A model generated the notes under the pieces. The model made no database searches and was not told where the DNA came from. It saw only the letters and a program-made list of their open reading frames with translations. 64,000 nucleotides of DNA from Sambucus nigra (Eukaryota; Streptophyta; Magnoliopsida; Dipsacales; Adoxaceae): positions 397,132,561 through 397,196,560 of the forward strand of contig OX422208.1 of NCBI GenBank assembly GCA_949130495.1, given 5' to 3'. This document shows positions 1 to 12,750 of this stretch, piece by piece (position 1 is the stretch's first letter; the number at the start of each line of letters is the position of its first letter). A program made the position numbers and the translations under genes.

Positions 1-3000
1 TCGTTTGGGGGTTGGTTTGTGGTTTCACCCTTTAACGGGCGGTTTTCAAGTCTTAAGTGTGATTTTGGCAAATTATCGTCATACCCTCGAACCGGGAGAC
101 CCGGGAGTACGCAGTCAGTACCTAAATATTACATTGGTCCCGTGCGAGGTGTTCGTGCCTCCTACGGGGTCGTTTGGGGGCTGGTTTGGATTTTCACCCT
201 TTTACGGGCGGTTTAGAGTCTCAGTGCGATTTTTGCAAATTATCGCCATACACTCGAACCGGGAGACCCGGGACTACGTGGTCAGTTCCTACAAGTTAAA
301 TTGGACCCGTGCGAGGTATTCGTACCTCCTTCGGGGTTGTTTGGGGGCTGGTTTGGGTTTTCACCCTTTAACGGCCTGTTTTCCAGTCTAAGTGTGATTT
401 TTACAAATTATCGTCATACTCTCGAACTAGGAGACCCGGGACTACGCAGTCAGTTCCAACAAGTTACATTGGTCCCGTGCGAGGTGTTCGTTCCTCCAAC
501 GGGGTCATTTGGGGGTTGGTTTGGGTTTTCACCCTTTAACGGGCTGTTTTCAAGTCTAAGTGTGATTTTTGCAAATTACCGTCATACTCAAAAATCAGGA
601 GACCCGAGACTACTCGGTCAGTTCCTACAACTTGCATTCGTCCCGTGCGAGGTGTTCATGCCTCCTACGGGGTCGTTCGGAGGCTTGTTTGAGTTTCACC
701 CTTTAACGGCCTATTTTTAACTCTAAGTGTGATTTTTGCAAATTATCATCATACTCTCGAACCGGGAGACCCGGGACTATGCGGTCAGTTCCTACAAGTT
801 ACATTGGTCCCGTTCGCGGTGTTCGTGCCTCCTACAGGGTCGTTTGGCGGCTAGTTTGGGTTTTCACCCTTTAAATGGGCTTTTCAATTCTAAGTATGAT
901 TTTTACAAATTATCATCATACTCTCCAACCGGGAGACCCAGGACTACGCGGTCAGTTCCTATAAGTTACATTGGTCCCGTGCGAGGTGTTCGTGCCTCCT
1001 ATGGGGTCGTTTGGGGGGCTAGTTTGGGTTTTCACCCTTTAACGGGCTGCTTTCAAGTCTAAGTGTGATTTTTGCAAATTGTCGTCATACTCTCAAATCA
1101 GGACACCCGAGACTATGCGGTCAGTTCCTACAAGTTACATTGGTTCCGTGCGAGGTGTTCGTGCCTCCTACGGGGTCGTTTGGGGGTTGGTTTGTGGTTT
1201 CACCCAGTAACGGGCGGTTTTCAAGTCTTAAGTGTGGTTTTGGCAAATTATCGTCATACCCTCGAACCGGGAGACCCGGGAGTACGCAGTCAGTACCTAA
1301 ATGTTACATTGGTCCCGTGCGAGGTGTTCATGCCTCCTACGGGGTCGTTTGGGGGCTGGTTTGGATTTTCACCCTTTTACGGGCGGTTTAGAGTCTCAGT
1401 GCGATTTTTGCAAATTATCGCCATACACTCGAACCGGGAGACCCGGGACTACGCGGTCAGTTCCTACAAGTTAAATTGGTCCCGTGCGAGGTATTCGTGC
1501 CTCCTTGGGGGTCGTTTGGGGGCTGGTTTGGGTTTTCACCCTTTAACGGCCTGTTTTCCTGTCTAAGTGTGATTTTTACAAATTATCGTCATACTCTCGA
1601 ACTGGGAGACCCGGGACTACGCAGTCAGTTCGTACCAGTTACATTGGTCCCGTACGAGGTGTTCATGCCTCCTATGGGATCGTTTGGTGGCTGGTGTGGG
1701 TTTTCACCCTTTAATGGCTTATTTTCAATTCTAAGTGTGATTTTTGCAAAATATCGCCATACTCTCGAACCGAGAGACCCGGGACTATGCGGTTAGTTCC
1801 AACAAGTTACATTGGTCCCGTGCGAGGTGTTTGTGCCTCCCGCGAGGTCGTTTGGGGGTTGGTTTGAGTTTTCACCCTTTAACGAGATGTTTTCAAGTCT
1901 AAGTGTAATTTTTGCAAATTATCGTCATACTCTCAAACTGGGAGACCCGAGACTACGCGGTTAGTTCCAACAAGTTACATTGGTCCCGTGCGAGGTGTTC
2001 GTGCCTCCTACGGGGGAGTTGGTTTGAGTTTTCACCCTTTAACGACATGTTTTGAAGTCTAAGTGTGATCTTTGTAAATTATCGACATACCCTCGAACCG
2101 GGAGACCCGGTACTATGCGGACAGTTCCTAAAAGTTACATTGGTCCCGTACGAGGTGTTTGTGCCTCTTACGGGGTCGTTTGGGGGTTGGTTCGAGTTTT
2201 CACCCCTTAAAGGGCTATTTTCATGTCTATGTTTGATTTTTGCAAATTATCATCATACTCTACAACCGAGAGACCAGGGACTACGCGGTCAGTTCCTACA
2301 AGTTACATTGCTTCCGTGCGAGGTGTTCATGCCTCCTACGGGGTCGTTTGGGGGTCGGTTTGGGTTTTCACCCTTTAACGGCCTGTTTTCAAGTCTACGT
2401 GTGATCTTTGCAAATTACCATCATACCCTCGAACCAGGAGACCCGGGACTACGCGGTCAGTTCCAACAAGTTACATTGGTCCCATGCGAGGTGTTTGTAC
2501 CTCCCGCGAGGTCGTTTGGGGGTTGGTTTGGGTTTTCACCCCTTAATGGGTTGTTTTCAAGTCTATGTGTGATTTTTACAAATTATCATCATACTCTCCA
2601 ACCGAGAGACCCGGGACTACGCGGTCAGTGCCTATAAGTTACATTGGTTCCGTGTGAGGTGTTCATGCCTCCTACGGGGTCGTTTGGGGGTTAGTTTGAG
2701 TTTTCACCCTTTAATGGCCTATTTTCAGGTCTAAGTGTGATCTTTGCAAATTATCATCATACCCTCTAACCGGGAGACCCGGGAGTACGCGGTCAGTACC
2801 TACAAGTTACATTGGTCCCGTGCGAGGTGTTCGTGCCTCCTACGGGGTCGTTTGGGGGATGGTTTGGATTTTCACCCTTTTACGGGCGGTTTAGAGTCTC
2901 AGTGTGGTTTTTTCAAATTATCGTCATACACTCCAATCGGGAGACTCGGGACTACGCGGTCAGTTCCTACAAGTTACATTGGTCCCGTGCGAGGTGTTCG

Positions 3001-3465
3001 TGCCTCCTACGGGGTCGTTTGGGGGTTGGTTTGGGTTTTCACCCTTTAACATGTTGTTTTCAAGTCTATGTGTGATTTTTTCAAATTATCGTCATACTCT
3101 CAAATCGGGAGACCCGAGACTACGCGATCAGTACCTATAAGTTACATTGGTCCCGCGCGAGGTGTTCGTGCCTCCCACGGGGTCGTTTGGGGGATAGTTT
3201 TGGTTTTAACCCTTTAACGGCCTGTTTTCAAGTGTAAGTGTGATTTTTGCAAATTATCATCATACTCTAAAACCAGGAGACTCGAGACTACGCGGTCAGT
3301 TCCTACAAGTTACATTGGTCCCGTACGAGGTGTTCGTGCCTCTTACAGGGTCATTTGGGGGTTGGTTTGGGTTTTCACCCTTTAACGGCCTGTTTTCAAG
3401 TCTAAGTGTGATTTTTGCAAATTATCATCATACTCTCAAATCGGGAGACCCGGGAATACGTGGTC
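1..3465 (+). repeat. HOR segment, left copy of a ~6.5-kb-spaced duplication
   Basis: This block of about 20 monomers matches 6522-9970 almost base for base. The offset is 6,521 bp up to about 1060 and 6,520 bp afterwards, because the right copy lost one T in a T run near 7421. The left edge lies outside the window. Diagnostic variants are shared: TTTGTGGTTTCACCC at the start, the TTTAGAGTCTCAGTG monomer near 212, the CATACTCAAAAATCAGG monomer near 580, and an 8-bp-deleted monomer at 2011 (8531 in the other copy). Similarity ends near 3450-3470, where the right copy switches to a different monomer type. Confidence 0.88.
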
Positions 3466-4630
3466 AGTTCCTACAAGTTACATTGGTCCCGTGCGAGGTG
3501 TTCGTTCCTCCTATGGGGTCATTTGGGGGATAGTTTGGGTTTTAAGACTTTAACAGCCTGTTTTCAAGTCTAAGTGTGATTTTTGCAAATTATCATCATA
3601 CTCTCAAACCGGTAGACTCGAGACTACGCGGTCAGTTCCTCTAAGTTACATTGGTCCCGTGCGAGGTGTTCATGCGTCCAACGGGGTCATTTGGGGGCTG
3701 GTTTGGGTTTTCACCCTTTAACGGCCTGTTGTCTAGTCTAAATGCTATTTTTGCAAATTATCGTCATACTCTCGAATCGAGAGACCCGGGACTACGTGGT
3801 CAGTTCCTACAAGTTACATTGGTCCCATGCGAGGTGTTCGTGCCTCCTACGGGATCGTTTGGGGGTTGGTTTGGTTTTCACCCTTTGATGGCTTGTTTTC
3901 AATTCTAAGTGTGATTTTTGCAAATTATCATCATACTCTCAAACCGGCAGACCCGGGACTATGCGATCAGTTCCTACCAGTTACATTGGTTCCGTGCGAG
4001 GTGTTCGTGCCTCCTACGGGGTCGTTTGTGGGCTGGTTTGGGTTTTCACACTTTAACGGGCGGTTTTCAAGTCTTAATTTGATTTTGGAAAATTATCATC
4101 ATACCCTCGAACCGGGAGACCCGAGAGTACGCAGTCAGTACCTACAAGTTACATTGGTCTCGTACGAGGTGTTCATGCCTTCAACGGGGTCGTTTGGGGG
4201 ATGGTTTGGATTTTCACCCTTTAACGGGCGGTTTAGAGTCACAGTGTGATTTTTGCAAATTATTGTCATACACTCGAACCGGGAGACCCAGGACTACGCG
4301 GTCAGTTCCTACAAGTTACATTGGCCCCGTACGAGGTGTTCGTGCCTCCTACGGGGGAGTTTGGGGGTTGGTTTGGGTTTTCACCCTTTAACGGTTTGTT
4401 TTCATGTCTATGTGTGATTTTTGCAAATTATTGTCATACTCTCCAACCGAGAGACCCGGGACTACGCGGTCAGTTCCAACAAGTTACATTGGTCCCGTGC
4501 GAGGTGTTCGTGCCTCCTACAGGGGAGCTGGTTTGAGTTTTCACCCTTTAACGGATTGTTTTCAAGTCTAAGTGTGATCTTTACAAATTATCATCATACC
4601 CTCGAATCGGGAGACCCGGGACTACGCGAT
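3129..4630 (+). repeat. 9-mer HOR unit (1,502 bp), copy 1
   Basis: Nine monomers form a 1,502-bp unit that is repeated directly at 4631-6132. The unit is 10 bp shorter than 9 x 168 mainly because one monomer, at about 4521, carries an 8-bp deletion. Shared rare variants include GTAAGTGTG after TTTTCAA near 3231, TTGTCTAGTCTAAATGC near 3728, GGTTTGGTTTTCACC near 3870, and CTTAATTTGATTTTGG near 4075. A diverged relative of the right half lies at about 11930-12750. Confidence 0.9.
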
Positions 4631-6132
4631 CAGTACCTATAAGTTACATTGGTCCCGCGCGAGGTGTTCGTGCCTCCCACGGGGTCGTTTGGGGGATAGT
4701 TTTGGTTTTAATCCTTTAACGGCCTGTTTTCAAGTGTAAGTGTGATTTTTGCAAATTATCATCATACTCTAAAACCAGGAGACTCGAGACTACGCGGTCA
4801 GTTCCTACAAGTTACATTGGTCCCGTACGAGGTGTTCGTGCCTCTTACAGGGTCATTTGGGGGTTGGTTTGGGTTTTCACCCTTTAACGGCCTGTTTTCA
4901 AGTCTAAGTGTGATTTTTGCAAATTATCATCATACTCTCAAATCGGGAGACCCGGGAATACGTGGTCAGTTCCTACAAGTTACATTGGTCCCGTGCGAGG
5001 TGTTCGTTCCTCCTATGGGGTCATTTGGGGGATAGTTTGGGTTTTAAGACTTTAACAGCCTGTTTTCAAGTCTAAGTGTGATTTTTGCAAATTATCATCA
5101 TACTCTCAAACCGGTAGACTCGAGACTACGCGGTCAGTTCCTCTAAGTTACATTGGTCCCGTGCGAGGTGTTCATGCGTCCAACGGGGTCATTTGGGGGC
5201 TGGTTTGGGTTTTCACCCTTTAACGGCCTGTTGTCTAGTCTAAATGCTATTTTTGCAAATTATCGTCATACTCTCGAATCGAGAGACCCGGGACTACGTG
5301 GTCAGTTCCTACAAGTTACATTGGTCCCATGCGAGGTGTTCGTGCCTCCTACGGGATCGTTTGGGGGTTGGTTTGGTTTTCACCCTTTGATGGCTTGTTT
5401 TCAATTCTAAGTGTGATTTTTGCAAATTATCATCATACTCTCAAACCGGCAGACCCGGGACTATGCGATCAGTTCCTACCAGTTACATTGGTTCCGTGCG
5501 AGGTGTTCGTGCCTCCTACGGGGTCGTTTGTGGGCTGGTTTGGGTTTTCACACTTTAACGGGCGGTTTTCAAGTCTTAATTTGATTTTGGAAAATTATCA
5601 TCATACCCTCGAACCGGGAGACCCGAGAGTACGCAGTCAGTACCTACAAGTTACATTGGTCTCGTACGAGGTGTTAGTGCCTTCAACGGGGTCGTTTAGG
5701 GGCTGGTTTGGATTTTCACCCTTTAACGGGCGGTTTAGAGTCACAGTGTGATTTTTGCAAATTATCGTCATACACTCGAACCGGGAGACCCAGGACTACG
5801 CGGTCAGTTCCTACAAGTTACATTGGCCCCGTACGAGGTGTTCGTGCCTCCTACGGGGGAGTTTGGGGGTTGGTTTGGGTTTTCACCCTTTAACGGTTTG
5901 TTTTCATATCTATGTGTGATTTTTGCAAATTATTGTCATACTCTCCAACCGAGAGACCCGGGACTACGCGGTCAGTTCCAACAAGTTACATTGGTCCCAT
6001 GCGAGGTGTTCGTGCCTCCTACAGGGGAGCTGGTTTGAGTTTTCACCCTTTAACGGATTGTTTTCAAGTCTAAGTGTGATCTTTACAAATTATCATCATA
6101 CCCTCGAATCGGGAGACCCGGGACTACGCGAT
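4631..6132 (+). repeat. 9-mer HOR unit (1,502 bp), copy 2
   Basis: This is a direct tandem copy of 3129-4630 and differs at only a few positions in 1.5 kb. Examples are GTGTTAGTGCC near 5671 against GTGTTCATGCC, GTTTAGGGGCTGG near 5694 against GTTTGGGGGATGG, and CATATCTATG near 5906 against CATGTCTATG. Its right edge is near 6135-6195, where the sequence goes on into a TTTCAAGTCTAGG-type monomer instead of re-entering the unit. Confidence 0.9.
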
Positions 6133-6521
6133 CAGTACCTACAAGTTACATTGGTCCCGCGCGAGGTGTTCGTGCCTCCCACGGGGTCGTTTGGGGGCTG
6201 GTTTGGATTTTCACCCTTTAACGGGCTATTTCAAGTCTAGGTGTGATTTTTGCAATTTATCATCATACTCTCGAACCAGGAGACCCGGGACTACGTGGTC
6301 AGTTCCTAAAAGGTACATTGGTCCCGTGCGAGGTGTTCGTGCCTCCTACGGGATCGTTTGGGGGCTGGTTTGGGTTTTCACCCTTTAATGTTTTGTTTTC
6401 AATTCTAAGTGTGATTTTTGTAAATTATCATCATACTCTCAAACCGGGAGACCCGGGACTACGCAATCAGTTCCTACAAGTTACATTGGTTCCGTGCGAG
6501 GTGTTCGTGCCTCCTACGGGG

Positions 6522-9500
6522 TCGTTTGGGGGTTGGTTTGTGGTTTCACCCTTTAACGGGCGGTTTTCAAGTCTTAAGTGTGATTTTGGTAAATTATCGT
6601 CATACCCTCGAACCGGGAGACCCGGGAGTACGCAGTCAGTACCTAAATGTTACATTGGTCCCGTGCGAGGTGTTCGTGCCTCCTACGGGGTCGTTTGGGG
6701 GCTGGTTTGGATTTTCACCCTTTTACGGGCGGTTTAGAGTCTCAGTGCGATTTTTGCAAATTATCGCCATACACTCGAACCGGGAGACCCGGGACTACGC
6801 GGTCAGTTCCTACAAGTTAAATTGGACCCGTGCGAGGTATTCGTACCTCCTTCGGGGTTGTTTGGGGGCTGGTTTGGGTTTTCACCCTTTAACGGCCTGT
6901 TTTCCAGTCTAAGTGTGATTTTTACAAATTATCGTCATACTCTCGAACTAGGAGACCCGGGACTACGCAGTCAGTTCCTACAAGTTACATTGGTCCCGTG
7001 CGAGGTGTTCGTTCCTCCAACGGGGTCATTTGGGGGTTGGTTTGGGTTTTCACCCTTTAACGGGCTATTTTCAAGTCTAAGTGTGATTTTTGCAAATTAC
7101 CATCATACTAAAAAATCAGGAGACCCGAGACTACTCGGTCAGTTCCTACAACTTGCATTCGTCCCGTGCGAGGTGTTCATGCCTCCTACGGGGTCGTTCG
7201 GAGGCTTGTTTGAGTTTCACCCTTTAACGGCCTGTTTTTAACTCTAAGTGTGATTTTTGCAAATTATCATCATACTCTCGAACCGGGAGACCCGGGACTA
7301 TGCGGTCAGTTCCTACAAGTTACATTGGTCCCGTTCGCGGTGTTCGTGCCTCCTACGGGGTCGTTTGGCGGCTAGTTTGGGTTTTCACCATTTAAATGGG
7401 CTTTTCAATTCTAAGTGTGATTTTACAAATTATCATCATACTCTCCAACCGGGAGACCCGGGACTACGCGGTCAGTTCCTATAAGTTACATTGGTCCCGT
7501 GCGAGATGTTCGTGCCTCCTATGGGGTCGTTTGGGGGGCTAGTTTGGGTTTTCACCCTTTAACGGGCTGCTTTCAAGTCTAAGTGTGATTTTTGCAAATT
7601 ATCGTCATACTCTCAAATCAGGACACCCGAGACTATGCGGTCAGTTCCTACAAGTTACATTGGTTCCGTGCGAGGTGTTTGTGCCTCCTACGGGGTCGTT
7701 TTGGGGTTGGTTTGTGGTTTCACCCTTTAACGGGCGGTTTTCAAGTCTTAAGTGTGATTTTGGCAAATTATCGTCATACCCTCGAACCGGGAGACCCGAG
7801 AGTACGCAGTCAGTACCTAAATGTTACATTGGTCCCGTGCGAGGTGTTCGTGCCTCCTACGGGGTCGTTTGGGGGATGGTTTGGATTCTCACCCTTTTAC
7901 GGGCGGTTTAGAGTCTCAGTGCGATTTTTGCAAATTATCGCCATACACTCGAACCGGGAGACCCGGGACTACGCGGTCAGTTCCTACAAGTTAAATTGGT
8001 CCCGTGCGAGGTATTCGTGCCTCCTTCGGGGTCGTTTGGGGGCTGGTGTGGGTTTTCACCCTTTAACGGCCTGTTTTCCAGTCTAAGTGTGATTTTTACA
8101 AATTATCGTCATACTCTCGAACTGGGAGACCCGGGACTACGCAGTCAGTTCGTACCAGTTACATTGGTCCCGTACGAGGTGTTCATGCCTCCTATGGGAT
8201 CGTTTGGTGGCTGGTGTGGGTTTTCACCCTTTAATGGCTTGTTTTCAATTCTAAGTGTGATTTTTCCAAAATATCGCCATACTCTCGAACTGAGAGACCC
8301 GGGACTATGCGGTTAGTTCCAACAAGTTACAATGGTCCCGTGCGAGGTGTTTGTCCCTCCCGCGAGGTCGTTTGGGGGTTGGTTTGAGTTTTCACCCTTT
8401 GACGAGATGTTTTCAAGTCTAAGTGTAATTTTTGCAAATTATCGTCATACTCTCAAACTGGGAGACCCGAGACTACGCGGTTAGTTCTAACAAGTTACAT
8501 TGGTCCCGTGCGAGGTGTTCGTGCCTCCTACGGGGGAGCTGGTTTGAGTTTTCACCCTTTAATGACATGTTTTGAAGTCTAAGTGTGATCTTTGTAAATT
8601 ATCGACATACCCTCGAACCGGGAGACCCGGTACTAGGCGGACAATTCCTATAAGTTACATTGGTCCCGTACGAGGTGTTTGTGCCTCTTACGGGGTCGTT
8701 TGGGGGTTGGTTCGAGTTTTCACCCCTTAAAGGGCTATTTTCATGTCTATGTTTGATTTTTGCAAATTATCATCATACTCTACAACCGAGAGACCAGGGA
8801 CTACGCGGTCAGTTCCTACAAGTTACATTGCTTCCGTGCGAGGTGTTCATGCCTCCTACGGGGTCGTTTGGGGGTCGGTTTGGGTTTTCACCCTTTAACG
8901 GCCTGTTTTCAAGTCTAAGTGTGATCTTTGCAAATTACCATCATACCCTCGAACCAGGAGACCCGGGACTACGCAGTCAGTTCCAACAAGTTACATTGGT
9001 CCCATGCGAGGTGTTTGTACCTTCCGCGAGGTCGTTTGGGGGTTGGTTTGGGTTTTCAACCCTTAATGGGTTTTTTTCAAGTCTATGTGTGATTTTTACA
9101 AATTATCATCATACTCTCCAACCGAGAGACCCGGGACTACGCGGTCAGTTCCTATAAGTTACATTGGTTCCGTGTGAGGTGTTCATGCCTCCTACGGGGT
9201 CGTTTGGGGGTTAGTTTGAGTTTTCACACTTTAATGGCCTATTTTCAGGTCTAAGTGTGATCTTTGCAAATTATCATCATACCCTCTAACCGGGAGACCC
9301 GGGAGTATGCGGTCAGTACCTACAAGTTACATTGGTCCCGTGCGAGGTGTTCGTGCCTCCTACGGGGTCGTTTGGGGGCGGGTTTGGATTTTCACCCTTT
9401 AACGGGTTGTTTAGAGTCTCAGTGTGGTTTTTGCAAATTATCGTCATACACTCCAATCGGGAGACTCGGGACTACGCGGTCAGTTCCTACAAGTTACATT

Positions 9501-9970
9501 GGTCCCGTACGAGGTGTTCGTGCCTCCTACGGGGTCGTTTGGGGGTTCGTTTGGGTTTTCACCCTTTAACAGGCTGTTTTCAAGTCTATGTGTGATTTTT
9601 TCAAATTATCGTCATACTCTCAAATCGGGAGACCCGAGACTACATGGTCAGTTCCTACAAGTTACATTGGTCCCGTGTCAGGTGTTCGTTCCTCCTATGG
9701 GGTCATTTGGGGGATAGTTTTGGTTTTAACCCTTTAACGGCCTATTTTCAAGTGTAAGTGTGATTTTTGCAAATTATCATCATACTCTAAAACCAGGAGA
9801 CTCGAGACTACGCGGTCAGTTCCTACAAGTTATATTGGTCCCGTACGAGGTGTTCGTGCCTCTTACAGGGTCATTTGGGGGTTGGTTTGGGTTTTCACCC
9901 TTTAACGGCCTGTTTTCAAGTCTAAGTGTGATTTTTGCAAATTATCATCACACTCTCAAATCGGGAGACC
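6522..9970 (+). repeat. HOR segment, right copy of the ~6.5-kb-spaced duplication
   Basis: This is the second copy of 1-3465. Differences are scattered single substitutions plus one 1-bp deletion near 7421. They include GAGATG for GAGGTG near 7503 and CCTTCC for CCTCCC near 9020. Because the copies share the same ordered series of variant monomers, they came from duplication of a multi-monomer block, not from independent amplification of one monomer. The right edge at about 9965-9980 joins a patch that resembles 8140-8350. Confidence 0.88.
8531..8545 (+). other. 8-bp-deleted monomer variant (example of 24 in the window)
   Basis: In this variant ACGGGGTCGTTTGGGGG is shortened to ACGGGGGAG before CTGGTTTGAG, so the monomer is 160 bp. 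The deletion removes most of the G-run cluster. I find it near 2011, 4521, 6021, 8531, 10871, 14727, 16061, 18241, 21421, 23761, 25771, 28111, 30456, 31961, 35811, 39501, 41001, 45191, 48871, 49707, 51378, 55421, 55581 and 63769. It is usually followed by a TTTGAGTTTTCACC tail. The identical breakpoints imply a single origin and spread by block duplication. It also explains why many HOR lengths fall 8-10 bp short of multiples of 168. Confidence 0.85.
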
Positions 9971-10190
9971 CGGGACTACGCAGTCAGTTCGTACCAGTTA
10001 CATTGGTCCCGTACGAGGTGTTCATGCCTCCTATGGGATCGTTTGGTGGCTGGTGTGGGTTTTCACCCTTTAATGGCTTATTTTCAATTCTAAGTGTGAT
10101 TTTTGCTAAATATCGCCATACTCTCGAACTGAGAGACCCGGGACTATGCGGTTAGTTCCAACAAGTTACATTGGTCCCGTGCGAGGTGTT
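9965..10190 (+). repeat. Chimeric patch at the end of a duplication (gene-conversion-like)
   Basis: At about 9965-9980 the sequence switches to the GTCAGTTCGTACCAGTTAC monomer type. That type otherwise lies at about 1625-1800 and 8146-8320. After about 10185 it switches again, to GTGTTCGTGCCTCCTACGG where those regions have the GCGAGG type. The patch mixes features of both possible sources. It has GGCTTATTTTC as near 1705, but GAACTGAGAGAC as near 8288. A short conversion tract or two successive unequal exchanges would explain it. The edges lie inside near-identical sequence and cannot be fixed exactly. Confidence 0.6.
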
Positions 10191-11930
10191 CGTGCCTCCT
10201 ACGGGGTCGTTTGGGGGCTGGTTTGGATTTTCACCCTTTAACGGCCTGTTTTCGAGTCTAAGTGTGATTTTTACAAATTATCGTCATACTCTCGAGCTGG
10301 GAGACCCGGGACTACGTGGTCAGTTCCTACAAGTTACATTGGTCCTGTGCGAGGTGTTCCTGCCTCCTACGGGATCGTTTGGGGACTGGTTTGGGTTTTC
10401 AACCTTTAATGGCCTGTTTTCAATTATAAGTGTGATTTTTGCAAATTATCGTCATACTCTCAAACCGGGAGACCCGGGACTACGCGGTCAGTTCCTACAT
10501 GTTACAGTGATCCCGTGCGAGGTGTTCGTACCTCCTATGGGGTCGTTTGGGGGTTGGTTTGGGTTTTCACCCTTTAAATGTCTTTTTTCAAGACTAAGTG
10601 TGATTTTTGCAAATTATCATCATACTCTCCAACCGGGAGACCCGGGACTATGCGGTCAGTTCCAACAAGGTACATTGGTCCCGTGCGAGCTGTTTGTGCC
10701 GCCCGCGAGGTCGTTTGGGGACTGGTTTGAGTTTTCACCCTTTAATGAGATGTTTTCAAGTCTAAGTGTAATTTTTGCAAATTATCGTCATACTCTCGAA
10801 CTGGGAGACCCGAGACTATGCGGTCAGTTCCAACAAGTTACATTGGTCCCGTTCGAGGTGTTTGTGTCTCCTACGGGGGAGCTGGTTTGAGTTTTCAACC
10901 TTTAATGGCCTGTTTTCAAGTCTAAGTGTGATCATTGTAAATTATCATCATACCCTCGAACCGGGAGACTCGGCAGTACGCGGTCAGTACCTAAAAGTTG
11001 CATTGGTCCCGTGGGATGTGTTCGTGCCTCCTACGGGGTCGTTTGGGGGTTGGTTTGGGTTTTCACCCTTTAACGGCCTGTTTTCAAGTCTAAGTGTGAT
11101 CTTTGCAAATTATCGTCATACCCTCGAACCGAGAGACCCGGGACTCCGCGGTCAGTACCTACAAGTTACATTGGTCCCGTGCGAGGTGTTCGTGCGTCCT
11201 ACGGGGTCGTTTGGGGGCTGGTTTGGATTTTCACCCTTTAACGGGTTGTTTAGAGTCTTAGTGTGATTTTTGTAAATTATCGTCATACACTCCAACCGGG
11301 AGACTCGGGACTACGCGGTCCGTTCCTACAAGTTACATTGGTCCCGTGCGAGGTGTTCGTGCCTCCTACGGGGCCGTTTCGGGGTTGGTTTGGGTTTTCA
11401 CCATTTAACGGTTGTTTTCAAATCTATGTGTGATTTTTGCAAATTATCGTCATACTCTCCAACCGAGAGACCCGGGACTACGCGGTCAGTTCCAACAAGT
11501 TACATTGGTCCCATACGAGGTGTTCGTGCCTCCCGTGAGGTCGTTTGGGGGTTGGTTTGGGTTTTCACCCCTTAACGGGTTGTTTTCAAGTCTATGTGTG
11601 ATTTTTGCAAATTATCATCATACTCTCCAACCGAGAGACCCGGGACTACGCGGTCAGTTCCTACAAGTTACATTGGTTCTGTGCGAGGTGTTCATGCCTC
11701 CTACGGGGTCTTTTTGGGGTTGGTTTGGGTTTTCACCCTTTAACGGCCTGTTTTCAAATCTAAGTGTGTTTTTTGCAAAATATCATCATACTCTCAAACC
11801 GAGAGACCCGAGACTACATGGTCAGTTCCTACAAGTTACATTGGTCCCGTGCGAGGTGTTCATTCCTCCTATGGGGTCATTTTGGGGGATAATTTGGGTT
11901 TTATCCCTTTAACGGCCTGTTTTAAAGTCT
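10190..11930 (+). repeat. Mixed monomers; older relative of the 29.8-30.6 kb block
   Basis: This is satellite throughout, with no gene or insertion. The first ~0.8 kb runs in the same order of monomer types as about 29.8-30.6 kb: a GGGGACTGG monomer, then CTACATGTTAC, then AAGACTAAGTG, then the GCGAGG type, then an 8-bp-deleted monomer at 10871 (30456 in the other block, offset about 19.6 kb). Many substitutions separate the two, so this is an older relationship than the local HORs. The remainder, to 11930, shows no close partner by eye. Confidence 0.65.
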
Positions 11931-12750
11931 AAGTGTGATTTTTGCAAATTATCATCATACTCTCAAACCGGGAGACTCGAGACTATGCGGTCAGTTCCTC
12001 TAAGTTACATTGGTCCCGTGCGACATGTTCGTGCCTCCTGTGGGGTCGTTTGGGTGCTAGTTTGGGTTTTCACCCTTTAACGGCCTGTTGTCTAGTCTAA
12101 GTGTTATTTTTGCAAATTATCGTCATACTCTCGAATCGAGAGACCCGGGACTACGTGGTCAGTTCCTACAAGTTACATTGGTACCATGCGAGGTGTTCGT
12201 GCCTCCTACGGGATCGTTTGGGGGTTGGTTTGGTTTTCACCCTTTGATGGCTTGTTTTCCATTCTAATTGTGATTTTTGCAAACTATCATCATACTCTCA
12301 AACCGGCAGACCCGGGACTATGCGATCAGTTCCTACCAGTTACATTAGTTCCGTGCGAGGTGTTGGTGCCTCCTACGGGGTCGTTTGTGGGCTGGTTTGG
12401 GTTTTCACACTTTAACGGGCGGTTTTCAAGTCTTAATTTGATTTTTGAAAATTATCATCATACCCTCGAACCGGGAGACCCGAGAGTACGCAGTCAGTAC
12501 CTACAAGTTACATTGGTCTCGTACGAGGTGTTCGTTCCTTCAACGGGGTCGTATGGGGGCTGGTTTGGATTTTCACCCTTTAAGGAGCGGTTTAGAGTCA
12601 CAGTGTGATTTTTGCAAATTATGGTCATACACTCGAACCGGGAGACCCAGGACTACGCGATCAGTTCCTACAAGTGACATTGGCCTCGTACGAGGTGTTC
12701 GTGCCTCCTACGGGGGAGTTTGGGGGCTGGTTTGGGTTTTCACCCTTTAA
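11930..12750 (+). repeat. Diverged third copy of the 3.6-4.4 kb HOR portion
   Basis: About five monomers here follow the same order of rare variants as 3570-4390, offset 8,359 bp. These are CAGTTCCTCTAAG, TTGTCTAGTCTAAG, GGTTTGGTTTTCACC, CCGGCAGACCC, and CTTAATTTGATTTT followed by TTTAGAGTCACAGTG. It has more substitutions relative to 3129-6132 than those two copies have to each other. It therefore predates their duplication. Similarity ends near 12750. Confidence 0.75.
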
